From a virus, in IMG/VR virus record IMGVR_UViG_3300035034_001463, positions 1-64,000 of that record: a stretch of DNA of 64,000 bases; one strand, given 5' to 3'. The notes beneath the pieces are model-generated. The model saw only the letters and a program-made list of their open reading frames with translations. It did no database searches and had not been told where the DNA came from. Made by a program: the position numbers and the translations under genes. How positions within the stretch are numbered: the first letter of the stretch is position 1; each line of letters opens with the position of its first letter. Below, piece after piece: positions 19,285-26,883 of the stretch.

Positions 19285-19602
19285 ATGGCTACAGGTAGAT
19301 TAGGTGCTTCGGACGTACCTGCAACAACACTAACAACGGTATATACTTGTCCGGCATCTGTTTATACCATAGCAAGCATCAATATTTGCAACAGAGGAGC
19401 TACCGCCGCCGATATAAGAATAGCAGTAGCAACAACAGATACACCAGGTGCTGCTGAATATATTGAATATGACTTAACTATTGCTGTTTCTGGAGTTTTA
19501 GAACGCACCGGTATTGTTTTAGCAACAGGTCAGAGGTTAGTTGTATATTCATCAGCTGCTAGTATTAGTGCCGTTGTTTACGGAATTGAATCAACAGCTT
19601 AA
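19285..19602 (+). CDS. Small virion structural protein
   Basis: A 105-aa protein (MATGRLGASDVPATTLTTVY...) with a strong AAGGAG site. It is Ala/Thr/Ile-rich with regular beta-strand periodicity and no Cys-rich or catalytic motif. Its position straight after a giant fibre gene matches that of the 7391-7720 product, to which its layout is similar (strands, then GQRLVVYSSAASISAVVYGI at the end). I infer a structural protein of the fibre cluster. Confidence 0.5.
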   Translation: MATGRLGASDVPATTLTTVYTCPASVYTIASINICNRGATAADIRIAVATTDTPGAAEYIEYDLTIAVSGVLERTGIVLATGQRLVVYSSAASISAVVYGIESTA

Positions 19603-19611
19603 GGAATTATT

Positions 19612-19899
19612 ATGGGAAGATTTTTAGCACAAGTAGATCCAAAAGCAGAAAAAAAATTAACAGAATCATATTCTGATTCAAACAGTGTTTTTGATGCAGA
19701 CGGGTATCTAACTGCTTACTCGGCTAATGGAGTTGATTATACCTCTATTACATACGACACCGATTTTGGTGTAAATGCAGATTTTAGTGGATCGTTTAAA
19801 AGAGTAACAGGTTGGACTGAAGTAAATGACGGATTAACTCAAGTAATTACAGTAACATATGCTGAATCTGGTCGAGTAGACACAGTAACGGTATCATAA
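19612..19899 (+). CDS. Small conserved tail-cluster protein
   Basis: A 95-aa protein (MGRFLAQVDPKAEKKLTESY...) in tight series with its neighbours (9 nt after one stop, 10 nt before the next start) and with an AAGGA site. The last two thirds are predicted beta strands (TSITYDTDFGVNADFSG, TQVITVTYAESGRVDTVTV). There is no recognisable enzymatic motif. It is probably a virion or fibre-assembly component; the function is unknown. Confidence 0.5.
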   Translation: MGRFLAQVDPKAEKKLTESYSDSNSVFDADGYLTAYSANGVDYTSITYDTDFGVNADFSGSFKRVTGWTEVNDGLTQVITVTYAESGRVDTVTVS

Positions 19900-19909
19900 A
19901 GGAAATTAA

Positions 19910-20887
19910 ATGTCAGATCCATCATTATATAATGCGATACTTGAAGAAAATAAGATATTACAGACCACTATACAGGCAGCAGAAGTAGAAGCACTCAATA
20001 ATGCTTTATGTTTGTGTCCATGGGATACATACGGGTGGCAATTGCTTCCTTTATTAGCTTCCCCAACAGATTGTCTTTGCGTATATGATAACGCAAGCGG
20101 ATATTTAAGATGTGGAGCCTGTTGTGAATGGGTAGTACCATCAGGTGCTTCAAAAATACAATTTCAAATTTGGGGTGCAGGTTCAGGCACAGGAGTTCCT
20201 TGTTGTTGTGGTGGCGCACCATTTGGTTCTAACGGTGCATTTGCAACTGTTATTATTGATGCAGTAGAAGGATGTTCCTATACACTTTGTGCCGGATGTG
20301 CTCTTTGTTGTTATTCTTGTACTACATCCGGATGTAATTGTGCAGACGGATGTCCGTCTTTTGTAACAGGATATAACCTAACTGGATTTTGTGCAGACGG
20401 AGGACAGGGAAATGTTGATTGTCAGATGTTTCTACAAAGTAACGCAACTTGTTCTAGATACCAAGCACCTGGTCGTACTGTATCTGGTCCTTGTACATGT
20501 TATGGATCGCAATATTGCTTCAATGGTTGTGCTACTTGTGGAGAAGTTCCATTTGCTATAGCTCCTGGAAATACATGGCATGGTACTTCTGGTTCTGGTA
20601 CTGTTTGTGGATTTAGCAGCGTGTTTGGAAACGGATATCTTAATACTGGCAACTGTGGATATCATGGATCTGCTCCGGTTATAAGCGTGTGTCATACTTG
20701 TACAACAGAAAGTGCGTGTTGTTGGACATTTACGGATCAAGCATGTTATGGTGGTTGCTTGTGCAATGGATCTTTAACTAGATTATTCCCAGGTGCCGGT
20801 GCTTGGGGAACACATATAACGGGCGGCTCAACAACTCACCAAGGTGACGCAGGTCGTGGTGGAATGGTTCGAGTAACTTGGTGTTAA
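19910..20887 (+). CDS. Cys/Gly-rich adhesin-like tail protein
   Basis: A 325-aa protein with 37 cysteines by my count (about 11%) and very high glycine. Residues 1-33 look helical (YNAILEENKILQTTIQAAEV), perhaps a docking segment. From about residue 68 a module with CCEWVVPSGASKIQFQIWG, then CCCGGAPFGSNG, then CAGCALCCYSC begins; Gly-rich loops follow and the end is GDAGRGGMVRVTW-C. The same plan recurs in the 344-aa protein at 21540. Glycine-rich tips are typical of phage receptor-binding adhesins (T-even gp38-like), but the cysteine density is exceptional and suggests metal-bound or disulfide-locked loops. The receptor is unknown. Confidence 0.6.
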   Translation: MSDPSLYNAILEENKILQTTIQAAEVEALNNALCLCPWDTYGWQLLPLLASPTDCLCVYDNASGYLRCGACCEWVVPSGASKIQFQIWGAGSGTGVPCCCGGAPFGSNGAFATVIIDAVEGCSYTLCAGCALCCYSCTTSGCNCADGCPSFVTGYNLTGFCADGGQGNVDCQMFLQSNATCSRYQAPGRTVSGPCTCYGSQYCFNGCATCGEVPFAIAPGNTWHGTSGSGTVCGFSSVFGNGYLNTGNCGYHGSAPVISVCHTCTTESACCWTFTDQACYGGCLCNGSLTRLFPGAGAWGTHITGGSTTHQGDAGRGGMVRVTWC

Positions 20888-20898
20888 AGGAAAATATA

Positions 20899-21543
20899 AT
20901 GAAAAAAGAATTTACAATTAATGTGCCTGATGAAATTTGGGTAGATTCATGGGAAGAAAATAAAACAGAAACCTGGACATACGAGGGACCTGAAAAGATT
21001 TGGGTTTTAATTAATACTCAAACCAATGCTGTTTTAAATCATGAATTAGCAAAAAGCAATGAACTAAAGAATGATAATATTTTAGAAATTGAAATAAATG
21101 CAAATGAAAATCCTGAAATTGCTCATTGGTTTATAGAGACTGGTGAAAACAGAGAAATTGAATTTGTAGATGAGATAAATCATGACGGGAGTATACATAA
21201 AAGTCCAGTTAACTTAATAATATTAGATTATTTTATAGTTGAATATTCTCCGTTAGAGGGATTGTTTTTATCTCCTATCATAAAAGAAAATAAAACTGTT
21301 AACGAAGAAAAAGCTGAAAAAAGATTGGCGTTTGTTAAAAAATATGATAACCTTTATGAGTTTGATGAAGAAATTCAACTTAAGATAGATGAAACTATAA
21401 AAAGATTAGAAGATTATTTAAAATTATTGGAAAAAGCTCGTCCGTGGAAATATGTAACACTCGACGAAAAAGAAATACCAAGAATTCCTTATATACTTGT
21501 TACAACTTTTCAAAATTTAGTTGAAATTGAGGATCTAACATGA
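20899..21543 (+). CDS. Hypothetical protein between two adhesin-like genes
   Basis: 214 aa starting at ATG 20899 (MKKEFTINVPDEIWVDSW), chosen because AAAGGA sits 9 nt upstream; the longer frame begins at a TTG inside the previous gene. It is acidic and Trp-rich at the N-terminus, beta-rich to about residue 120, then has a charged helical or coiled-coil segment at about 150-190 (EKRLAFVKKY ... ETIKRLEDYLKLLEKARPW). It contains no cysteine, in sharp contrast with both neighbours. It overlaps the next start by 4 nt. The position suggests an assembly chaperone or attachment partner for the adhesins, but this is inference only. Confidence 0.5.
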   Translation: MKKEFTINVPDEIWVDSWEENKTETWTYEGPEKIWVLINTQTNAVLNHELAKSNELKNDNILEIEINANENPEIAHWFIETGENREIEFVDEINHDGSIHKSPVNLIILDYFIVEYSPLEGLFLSPIIKENKTVNEEKAEKRLAFVKKYDNLYEFDEEIQLKIDETIKRLEDYLKLLEKARPWKYVTLDEKEIPRIPYILVTTFQNLVEIEDLT

Positions 21544-22574
21544 GCGATATAATTCTTTATGCAGCAATAAAAGAAAATCAAAAATTAAACACAGAATTAC
21601 TTGAATTATGTATCAGTAGTGGTATAACAGAAAGTTTTTATTTTACTCCAGATGAACAACTTGGGTATCCGCATCGAGTTGCTAATAGTTCTAATACTGT
21701 CATTAATCCTCTAATATCTGAACAATGGCAAGAAATTTTAACACCACTTGTCGAAGTTAATCAATCTAACGGTTTTAAAGTTTGTGATACAACCACTGAA
21801 AAAAGATGTAATGCTTATTGTGCATGGACAGTTCCTGCTGGCGTAAGCAGAGCTCAATTTCAAATATGGGGCCCTGGATCAGGAACTAGCAGTACCTGTT
21901 GTTGTGGCGGTTCAACAATGGGAGTAACCGGCGCCTATATGGTAGTAACTATGGATGTAACTCCGGGAGATATTTATGATCTATGTGGAGGATGTGCATA
22001 TTGTTGTTTCGCTTCTCAAACTACTCCAGGAATTTGTGGTAGCCCATCTTGGGTTATGGGTCCTGGGTTGTGTATGTGTGCAGAGAGTGGAGTTAGTTGT
22101 ATTCAATATTGGGCTGAAGATATAACTGCAACTAGTGGTGCCAACCAATTACCTACATTTGATGGATGTGGTGCACAATCTTGTTCGGGTTGGAACTTTT
22201 GTTGGGATAATGCTACCGATCGTGGTATTGTTTGTCATGCCTTTAGTAGAAGCAGCTGGTACATGAATTGCTGTGATCCTGCAAGAAATCCTGTTTGTTA
22301 CGGATTAAATGGAATTTATCCGTCTTATGTAATGTTTGATAATTTTTGTGGTTGTAGTAAAACAGGTCCTGTTTTTGGATACGAAAATTGCGCTTGTACA
22401 TTACCATGGTGTGGGAGCACTTGTGGTGGATGTTGCTACAGAGCAAACCAAGGAATAATGCAAATACCTGGTGCCGGAGGATACGGGGCAACTGTAACTA
22501 GCGGAAATAATGCTTCAACTTATACCGGAGATTCGGGACGTATGGGAATGGTTTGTGTAAGTTGGGAATGTTAA
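21540..22574 (+). CDS. Cys/Gly-rich adhesin-like tail protein, second copy
   Basis: A 344-aa paralogue of the 19910 product with about 32 cysteines. The signature is shared in order: helical N-terminus, C-A-W-T-V-P-A-G-V, AQFQIWGPGSGTS, TCCCGGSTMG, CGGCAYCCF, several Cys/Gly loops, then IPGAGGYGATV and GDSGRMGMVCVSW near the C-terminus. Loop sequences between the signatures differ strongly from copy one, as expected for receptor-contact surfaces under diversifying selection. The start overlaps the previous stop (taacATGAG), so it is translated as part of the same operon. Likely a distal tail adhesin; no receptor can be proposed. Confidence 0.6.
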   Translation: MSDIILYAAIKENQKLNTELLELCISSGITESFYFTPDEQLGYPHRVANSSNTVINPLISEQWQEILTPLVEVNQSNGFKVCDTTTEKRCNAYCAWTVPAGVSRAQFQIWGPGSGTSSTCCCGGSTMGVTGAYMVVTMDVTPGDIYDLCGGCAYCCFASQTTPGICGSPSWVMGPGLCMCAESGVSCIQYWAEDITATSGANQLPTFDGCGAQSCSGWNFCWDNATDRGIVCHAFSRSSWYMNCCDPARNPVCYGLNGIYPSYVMFDNFCGCSKTGPVFGYENCACTLPWCGSTCGGCCYRANQGIMQIPGAGGYGATVTSGNNASTYTGDSGRMGMVCVSWEC

Positions 22575-22637
22575 TCAATAATTTCTTTTATTAAAGATTA
22601 GTACGATATATAATGATACTAATTAATAGGAAATTAT

Positions 22638-23615
22638 ATGAAAAAAGCGTTCTTTATAAACGGTGGTGCTGGAAGAGTTTTGTGTGCTGTTCCAGCACTT
22701 GAATATTACAAACAAAATGTAGACAATGATGTTATTATTGTCTCCGAAGGTTGGCCGGAATTATTCTTATCAACTTCATTAAGAAATAATGTCTATCCAG
22801 TTAATCATATAAAATTATTTGATCTTTTAAAAGATCGAGAATTAATCTCTCCAGAACCTTATCGTTTAAATGCTTATTTTAATCAAAGAGTTAATTTAAT
22901 ACAAGCATTTGATATGTTAATTAATGGCGTAGATGAAACTGTAGAAAGTAAAAAGATAAATTTAGATCTTGGAAAGAATGATCAAATTTATGGTTATAAT
23001 CTAATAAATCAAATTAAGATGCAATTTAAGAAAGACAAAGTTATAGTTTTTCAACCATTTGGTAGTGGTATTAAAATGGAAGGAAATTTCATTTGGGACA
23101 CAAGCGGTCGTAGTTTTGAATTAAAAGACGTATTTCAAATAATTGATGAACTATCAAAAGATTACGGTATAATAATGATGTCAAATCAAAAAATACCAAC
23201 AGATCGACAAATACAAGCAGCAATACCCGAAAATACAAACCTATTACAGTGGATGGGTATTATCAAAGCTGCTGATTATTTTCTAGGATGTGACAGTGTA
23301 GGACAGCATTATGCACATGCTCTTGGTAAACCGGCTACGGTAGTAATTGGATCAACTTATCCTGATAATATTTCTTATCCTTTTAACAAAGAGTTTACAA
23401 TAATTGATAATGGTAAAGAAATGAGGTCCTATAGTCCATATAGAATTACATTTGATCCAATCGCTGAAAGAAATAATGAAAATAATATGATTTTATCCGA
23501 GGATAGTCATAAAAAAATATTAAAAAGTATTAGAGATAAATTAGGTGTACCTAAAAATGTTTCAACATTACCGGTAAATCAACCATTCTTTACAACTAAG
23601 AAATCAAAAGGATAA
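22638..23615 (+). CDS. GT9-like (heptosyltransferase-type) glycosyltransferase
   Basis: A 325-aa protein beginning MKKAFFINGGAGRVLCAVPAL, a Gly-rich first loop as in GT-B glycosyltransferases. The C-terminal half has the pattern of ADP-heptose:LPS heptosyltransferases: VIVFQPFGSG (about 136-145), W-D-T-S-G-R-S-F, then LLQWMGIIKAADYFLGCDS and GQHYAHALGKPATVVIGST. This suggests transfer of a sugar to a glycan on the host surface, a virion component, or an intermediate used with the carbamoyltransferase that follows 2 nt later. A possible -10 (TATAAT at 22609-22614) lies upstream but its -35 is poor. The family is fairly clear; donor and acceptor are unknown. Confidence 0.6.
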   Translation: MKKAFFINGGAGRVLCAVPALEYYKQNVDNDVIIVSEGWPELFLSTSLRNNVYPVNHIKLFDLLKDRELISPEPYRLNAYFNQRVNLIQAFDMLINGVDETVESKKINLDLGKNDQIYGYNLINQIKMQFKKDKVIVFQPFGSGIKMEGNFIWDTSGRSFELKDVFQIIDELSKDYGIIMMSNQKIPTDRQIQAAIPENTNLLQWMGIIKAADYFLGCDSVGQHYAHALGKPATVVIGSTYPDNISYPFNKEFTIIDNGKEMRSYSPYRITFDPIAERNNENNMILSEDSHKKILKSIRDKLGVPKNVSTLPVNQPFFTTKKSKG

Positions 23616-23617
23616 AA

Positions 23618-25414
23618 ATGACAACAGGATATATTTTAGGAATATCAAGGGGACACAACTCTGGTGCATGTCTATTAAAAGACGGAGAAATTGTGTTTTC
23701 AATTGAAGAAGAAAGATTGTCTCGTGCAAAATATGATGGTGGTCCACTTGCTGCTATAGTAAAAGTAAAGGAATACACTGATAAAATTGATTTTATGGTT
23801 ATATCGCATACACAGAGTTTAGAAGAAACTTGTGCTCGTATTGATTTTATGGGAGACTTCGTATATACCGGTCTTGCTAGAAAATTAGGACTAATTGAAG
23901 ACATTGGGAATATGGACGGACATCCTCAAGTAATTGATTTATCTGCGCATCATCATAAAATACATGCAGCATTGTCATTCTATCACAGTGGATTTGAAGA
24001 TGCAGTTTCGGTTGTTGTAGACGGCGCCGGTTCAAATATGTCCGGAACAGCAGGAAAAGTTAATTTTACAGCATGGGAAATAGAATCAATATTTGACTGT
24101 GCTTATCCTGCTTATTTTAAAACAATATTTAAGAATCTTGGAACTAGAGATCCTGTTCCTACACATTATGACTTTACTGCTTCTAGTAAAAGACTAAATG
24201 AAGAAGGTACACATATGGAAATGGTATCTCAGAGTGCAGGCATTGTAAAAACTTATGAAGCTGTTACTGAATATTGCGGATTTTTTGGAATTGAAGCTGG
24301 GAAGACAATGGGATTGTTTCCTTACGGAAAAGAAAATAACAATCTACCAAATATCTTTAATAAAGACGATAAGTTTAAATTGAGTAATAAGAATCTCTTC
24401 ATTCCAACTTATCCTCAAGGAGCAACTCTTAATGTATTTCAATACGACGGATTAGACCCTTGGCCAATTGAAGGTAAAGATATGACTTTATTACAAAACC
24501 GTAGAGATATGGCATATAAAGTACAGAAAGAAACACAAGAAAAAGTATTAGACTTGATATTAACTGCTTCTAAGCTAACCGGAAAGAAAAGAGTTGTATT
24601 AAGTGGAGGATATGGATTAAACTGTGTAGCCAATTACTACTATCTTGATAGATTAAACGAAGAAGGCATCGAATTATATGTTGAACCAATGTCAAATGAT
24701 GGAGGAACAGCACTTGGTGTAGCATTGCTTTGGTATAGGATACAAAGCCAAGACGAAACTATAAACCCTAGGGTTAATAATGTTTATTTTGGACCAAAAT
24801 ACGATCATGACAGAAATGATATAGACAAATTTGCCAACAAATACAATGCTACCGTAGAAAAAACCAATGTTGAATCAGTAGTTAACTTAATGAGAGAAAA
24901 GAATATAGTAGCAATATGGCAAGGTAGATCTGAAAACGGTCCTAGAGCATTAGGTAATAGATCATTAATGTTTGATCCAACATTTAAAGACGGAAAAGAC
25001 TTTGTAAATCAAATAAAGAATCGTGAATATTTTAGACCATTTGCTGGGTCTATACTAGCAGAACATGTTCATGAATGGTTTGATCTTCGAGGAATGGATG
25101 AATCTCCTACAATGATGTATGCAGTTAATTGTAAAGATGGTGTTGAAGAAAAAATACCAAGTATTATTCACGTTGACGGAACTTGTCGCATACAAACAGT
25201 TAAAGAAATTGACAATCAATTTTATTATGATGTTATAAGCGAATTCTATAAACAAACCGGAGTACCAGTAATCTTTAATACTAGTTTTAACCTTGGTGGA
25301 GAACCACTTGTTGAAACATTAGATGATGCATTGCGTACATTGGAAAATAGTAAAATTGAATACATATATCTTCCAGAATACAAGTTATTACTAACAGTCA
25401 AGAACGAAGATTAA
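23618..25414 (+). CDS. NodU/CmcH-family carbamoyltransferase
   Basis: A 598-aa protein, about full length for the family. The N-terminal kinase-like (Kae1/ASKHA) domain opens with YILGISRGHNSGACLL, then SIEEERLSRAKYDGG, and includes the metal-binding HHHKIHAALSFYHSGF and VVVDGAGSN. The C-terminal domain has WQGRSENGPRALGNRSLM and FRPFAGSI, then GVPVIFNTSFNLGGEPLV. These enzymes move a carbamoyl group from carbamoyl phosphate, via carbamoyl-AMP, to a sugar or antibiotic hydroxyl. Homologues occur in marine T4-like phages, where the substrate is not established. It follows the GT9-like gene by 2 nt and converges on the HAD gene with a 4-nt overlap. Confidence 0.85.
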   Translation: MTTGYILGISRGHNSGACLLKDGEIVFSIEEERLSRAKYDGGPLAAIVKVKEYTDKIDFMVISHTQSLEETCARIDFMGDFVYTGLARKLGLIEDIGNMDGHPQVIDLSAHHHKIHAALSFYHSGFEDAVSVVVDGAGSNMSGTAGKVNFTAWEIESIFDCAYPAYFKTIFKNLGTRDPVPTHYDFTASSKRLNEEGTHMEMVSQSAGIVKTYEAVTEYCGFFGIEAGKTMGLFPYGKENNNLPNIFNKDDKFKLSNKNLFIPTYPQGATLNVFQYDGLDPWPIEGKDMTLLQNRRDMAYKVQKETQEKVLDLILTASKLTGKKRVVLSGGYGLNCVANYYYLDRLNEEGIELYVEPMSNDGGTALGVALLWYRIQSQDETINPRVNNVYFGPKYDHDRNDIDKFANKYNATVEKTNVESVVNLMREKNIVAIWQGRSENGPRALGNRSLMFDPTFKDGKDFVNQIKNREYFRPFAGSILAEHVHEWFDLRGMDESPTMMYAVNCKDGVEEKIPSIIHVDGTCRIQTVKEIDNQFYYDVISEFYKQTGVPVIFNTSFNLGGEPLVETLDDALRTLENSKIEYIYLPEYKLLLTVKNED

Positions 25415-26022
25415 GCTATTTGTTCTAAATATAATGAGAAAGACCATAAGTCATCAAAGACCATGGTCTTTTTTGCTATGCTCTTATAGGTAAATCTGTT
25501 TAATAGCTCTTCGGTTTCATTACCGTAGCCAGTGCGAACTAAAACAGGAATGGCTCCTGCTTTTAAAGCAGCTTTCAAGTCACTTATTTTATCACCTACA
25601 TAATATCCCTGTTTAAAGTTAAGGTATGGATGTTCTTTCTCACATCTTTTAAACATACCAATATTAGGTTTAACAAATGGATCTTGTTTTTGTGAACCAG
25701 CAGCATAATAGATAGCATCTATACTTGGACATCCTTCTTCACCAAGCAATTTTAGCATGTAATCATGCGTGTTATCAACGTCTTGAGGTGTATAAAGTCC
25801 TTTATCTATTCCACTTTGATTCGTTATAATAGCAATGCCGTGACCGATCATTCTTAATTTTGCTATAGCTTCTAAGCTACCGGGGATAGGATTAAAATCT
25901 TCAGGTTTCCAAACATAAGTACCTTTATCAATATTAATAGTACCGTCTCTGTCAATACCAATTACACATTTAGATCTTGAGAAGTTTTGAAACGAACTAG
26001 TTTCGAGTACATCAGCTGCCAA
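25411..26022 (-). CDS. GmhB-like HAD phosphatase (heptose bisphosphate type)
   Basis: 203 aa from TTG 26022, chosen because AGGAG lies 9 nt upstream and the overlap with the upstream stop is then short. A longer frame from ATG 26067 would overlap the cupin gene by 56 nt without a ribosome binding site. HAD motifs are complete: GIDRDGTIN (about 22-30), IITNQSGIDKG, KPNIGMF, and YVGDKISDLKAALKAG. This order matches D-glycero-D-manno-heptose 1,7-bisphosphate 7-phosphatase and histidinol-phosphatase-like HADs. With a heptosyltransferase-like gene nearby, heptose-nucleotide synthesis for LPS or virion sugars is plausible. Last gene of a three-gene minus-strand cassette. Confidence 0.75.
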   Translation of the reverse strand: MAADVLETSSFQNFSRSKCVIGIDRDGTINIDKGTYVWKPEDFNPIPGSLEAIAKLRMIGHGIAIITNQSGIDKGLYTPQDVDNTHDYMLKLLGEEGCPSIDAIYYAAGSQKQDPFVKPNIGMFKRCEKEHPYLNFKQGYYVGDKISDLKAALKAGAIPVLVRTGYGNETEELLNRFTYKSIAKKTMVFDDLWSFSLYLEQIA

Positions 26023-26383
26023 TTTGTGAATCTCCTGGTACAATCCTAAAAGTATCATCAAATTCATTAGTTGTACTTGCTTCTGTTATAGAAGCATTGT
26101 CTGACAAAGCAATAAGTTGATGCGGAGTTAATGGATTCATAACAAAAGTATTACCTTCTTCAAGTATTTTTTCATAAACTACTCCTTGTTCAGTGTCGAT
26201 CCACTTTAGTGTAAAATTACCTGAGTTTATAAACCAAGTTTTGTGTTTCTTTTTATGAAAATGCATGGAAGTTTTGTTTCCTTCTTTTAAGAAAACTAAT
26301 ATCTTACCACAATAGTTGTCAGTAGACGCCCATATTAGTTCATATCCCCAACCTTTTTTTATATAACCTTCTTGTTTGCTCAT
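26012..26383 (-). CDS. Cupin-fold protein
   Basis: A 123-aa single cupin. Motif 1 reads TSMHFHKKKHKTWFINSG (metal ligands H-x-H, then a later His) and motif 2 includes P-L-T-P-H-Q-L. The fold resembles the C-terminal domain of mannose-6-phosphate isomerase/GDP-mannose pyrophosphorylase and small sugar-nucleotide cupins. Located between a Nudix hydrolase (1-nt junction) and a sugar-phosphate phosphatase, it is probably part of sugar metabolism. A longer, different cupin lies at 60198-60812. The substrate is not known. Confidence 0.65.
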   Translation of the reverse strand: MSKQEGYIKKGWGYELIWASTDNYCGKILVFLKEGNKTSMHFHKKKHKTWFINSGNFTLKWIDTEQGVVYEKILEEGNTFVMNPLTPHQLIALSDNASITEASTTNEFDDTFRIVPGDSQIGS

Positions 26384-26820
26384 TAAATTTCCAATAATTC
26401 GTCTATTAGAGTTAAGACTGTTTCTAATTTAGTACGACTAACTCTACTTCTTAATGTGTTTGTTAAACCTACATGTAATGGTTTTGGCCATTGATTGTAC
26501 GAAACCCATGCCCATCCATCATGTTCATCATTTAATATAGGAACAAATTCGTTCTTTACTATGCACAAATAAGTATGAAAATGAAACTTATCATCGTTGC
26601 TAACAAAAGTTTCTAAAGGAATTGTTTTGATAATTTTATCATCAAATCTAATTTCTTCTTGAATTTCTCTCTGCAAACCTTGCCAAGGAGTTTCTCCTTC
26701 TTCGGTTTTACCTCCGACAAGTCCCCAACAGGGTTTATTGTCTGTTCTATGCAGTAAAAGAAATCTTTTTGTTTCAAAACTATAAAACAAGGATCCTGTT
26801 GCGGTAATTTTCTGCGTCAT
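26383..26820 (-). CDS. Nudix hydrolase
   Basis: A 145-aa protein of typical Nudix size. The box G-x5-E-x7-R-E-x-x-E-E is present at residues 37-56 (GKTEEGETPWQGLQREIQEE), with the usual final Gly replaced. Nudix enzymes cleave nucleoside diphosphates linked to another moiety; in a GDP-mannose/heptose context it may act on NDP-sugars. It also superficially resembles MutT-type dNTP cleansing enzymes. It is the first gene of the minus-strand trio Nudix-cupin-HAD. Confidence 0.8.
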   Translation of the reverse strand: MTQKITATGSLFYSFETKRFLLLHRTDNKPCWGLVGGKTEEGETPWQGLQREIQEEIRFDDKIIKTIPLETFVSNDDKFHFHTYLCIVKNEFVPILNDEHDGWAWVSYNQWPKPLHVGLTNTLRSRVSRTKLETVLTLIDELLEI

Positions 26821-26848
26821 ACAAATAGTTAGCAGAAACCGAGAACTA

Positions 26849-26883
26849 ATTAAAGGTTAACTGAATGTAATTAACCGTTTAAT
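26849..26883 (-). terminator. Hairpin at the end of gp15
   Basis: Inverted repeat ATTAAA-GGTTAA / TTAACC-(g)-TTTAAT with a 10-nt loop and one bulge, spanning the gp15 stop codon. On the minus strand no long T-run follows, so it is either a weak terminator or an mRNA 3'-end stabilising hairpin. Confidence 0.35.

Noticed and set aside
20878-20898. TTG 20878 as start of the gene between the adhesins
   Set aside because: ATG 20899 has AAAGGA at a suitable distance, while the TTG lies within the previous gene without a ribosome binding site.
25456-25474. AAAGACCATGGTCTTT palindrome with T-run between converging genes
   Set aside because: It lies inside the HAD coding sequence and the stem would be only 6 A/T-rich pairs; a terminator role for the carbamoyltransferase transcript is possible but not supported.
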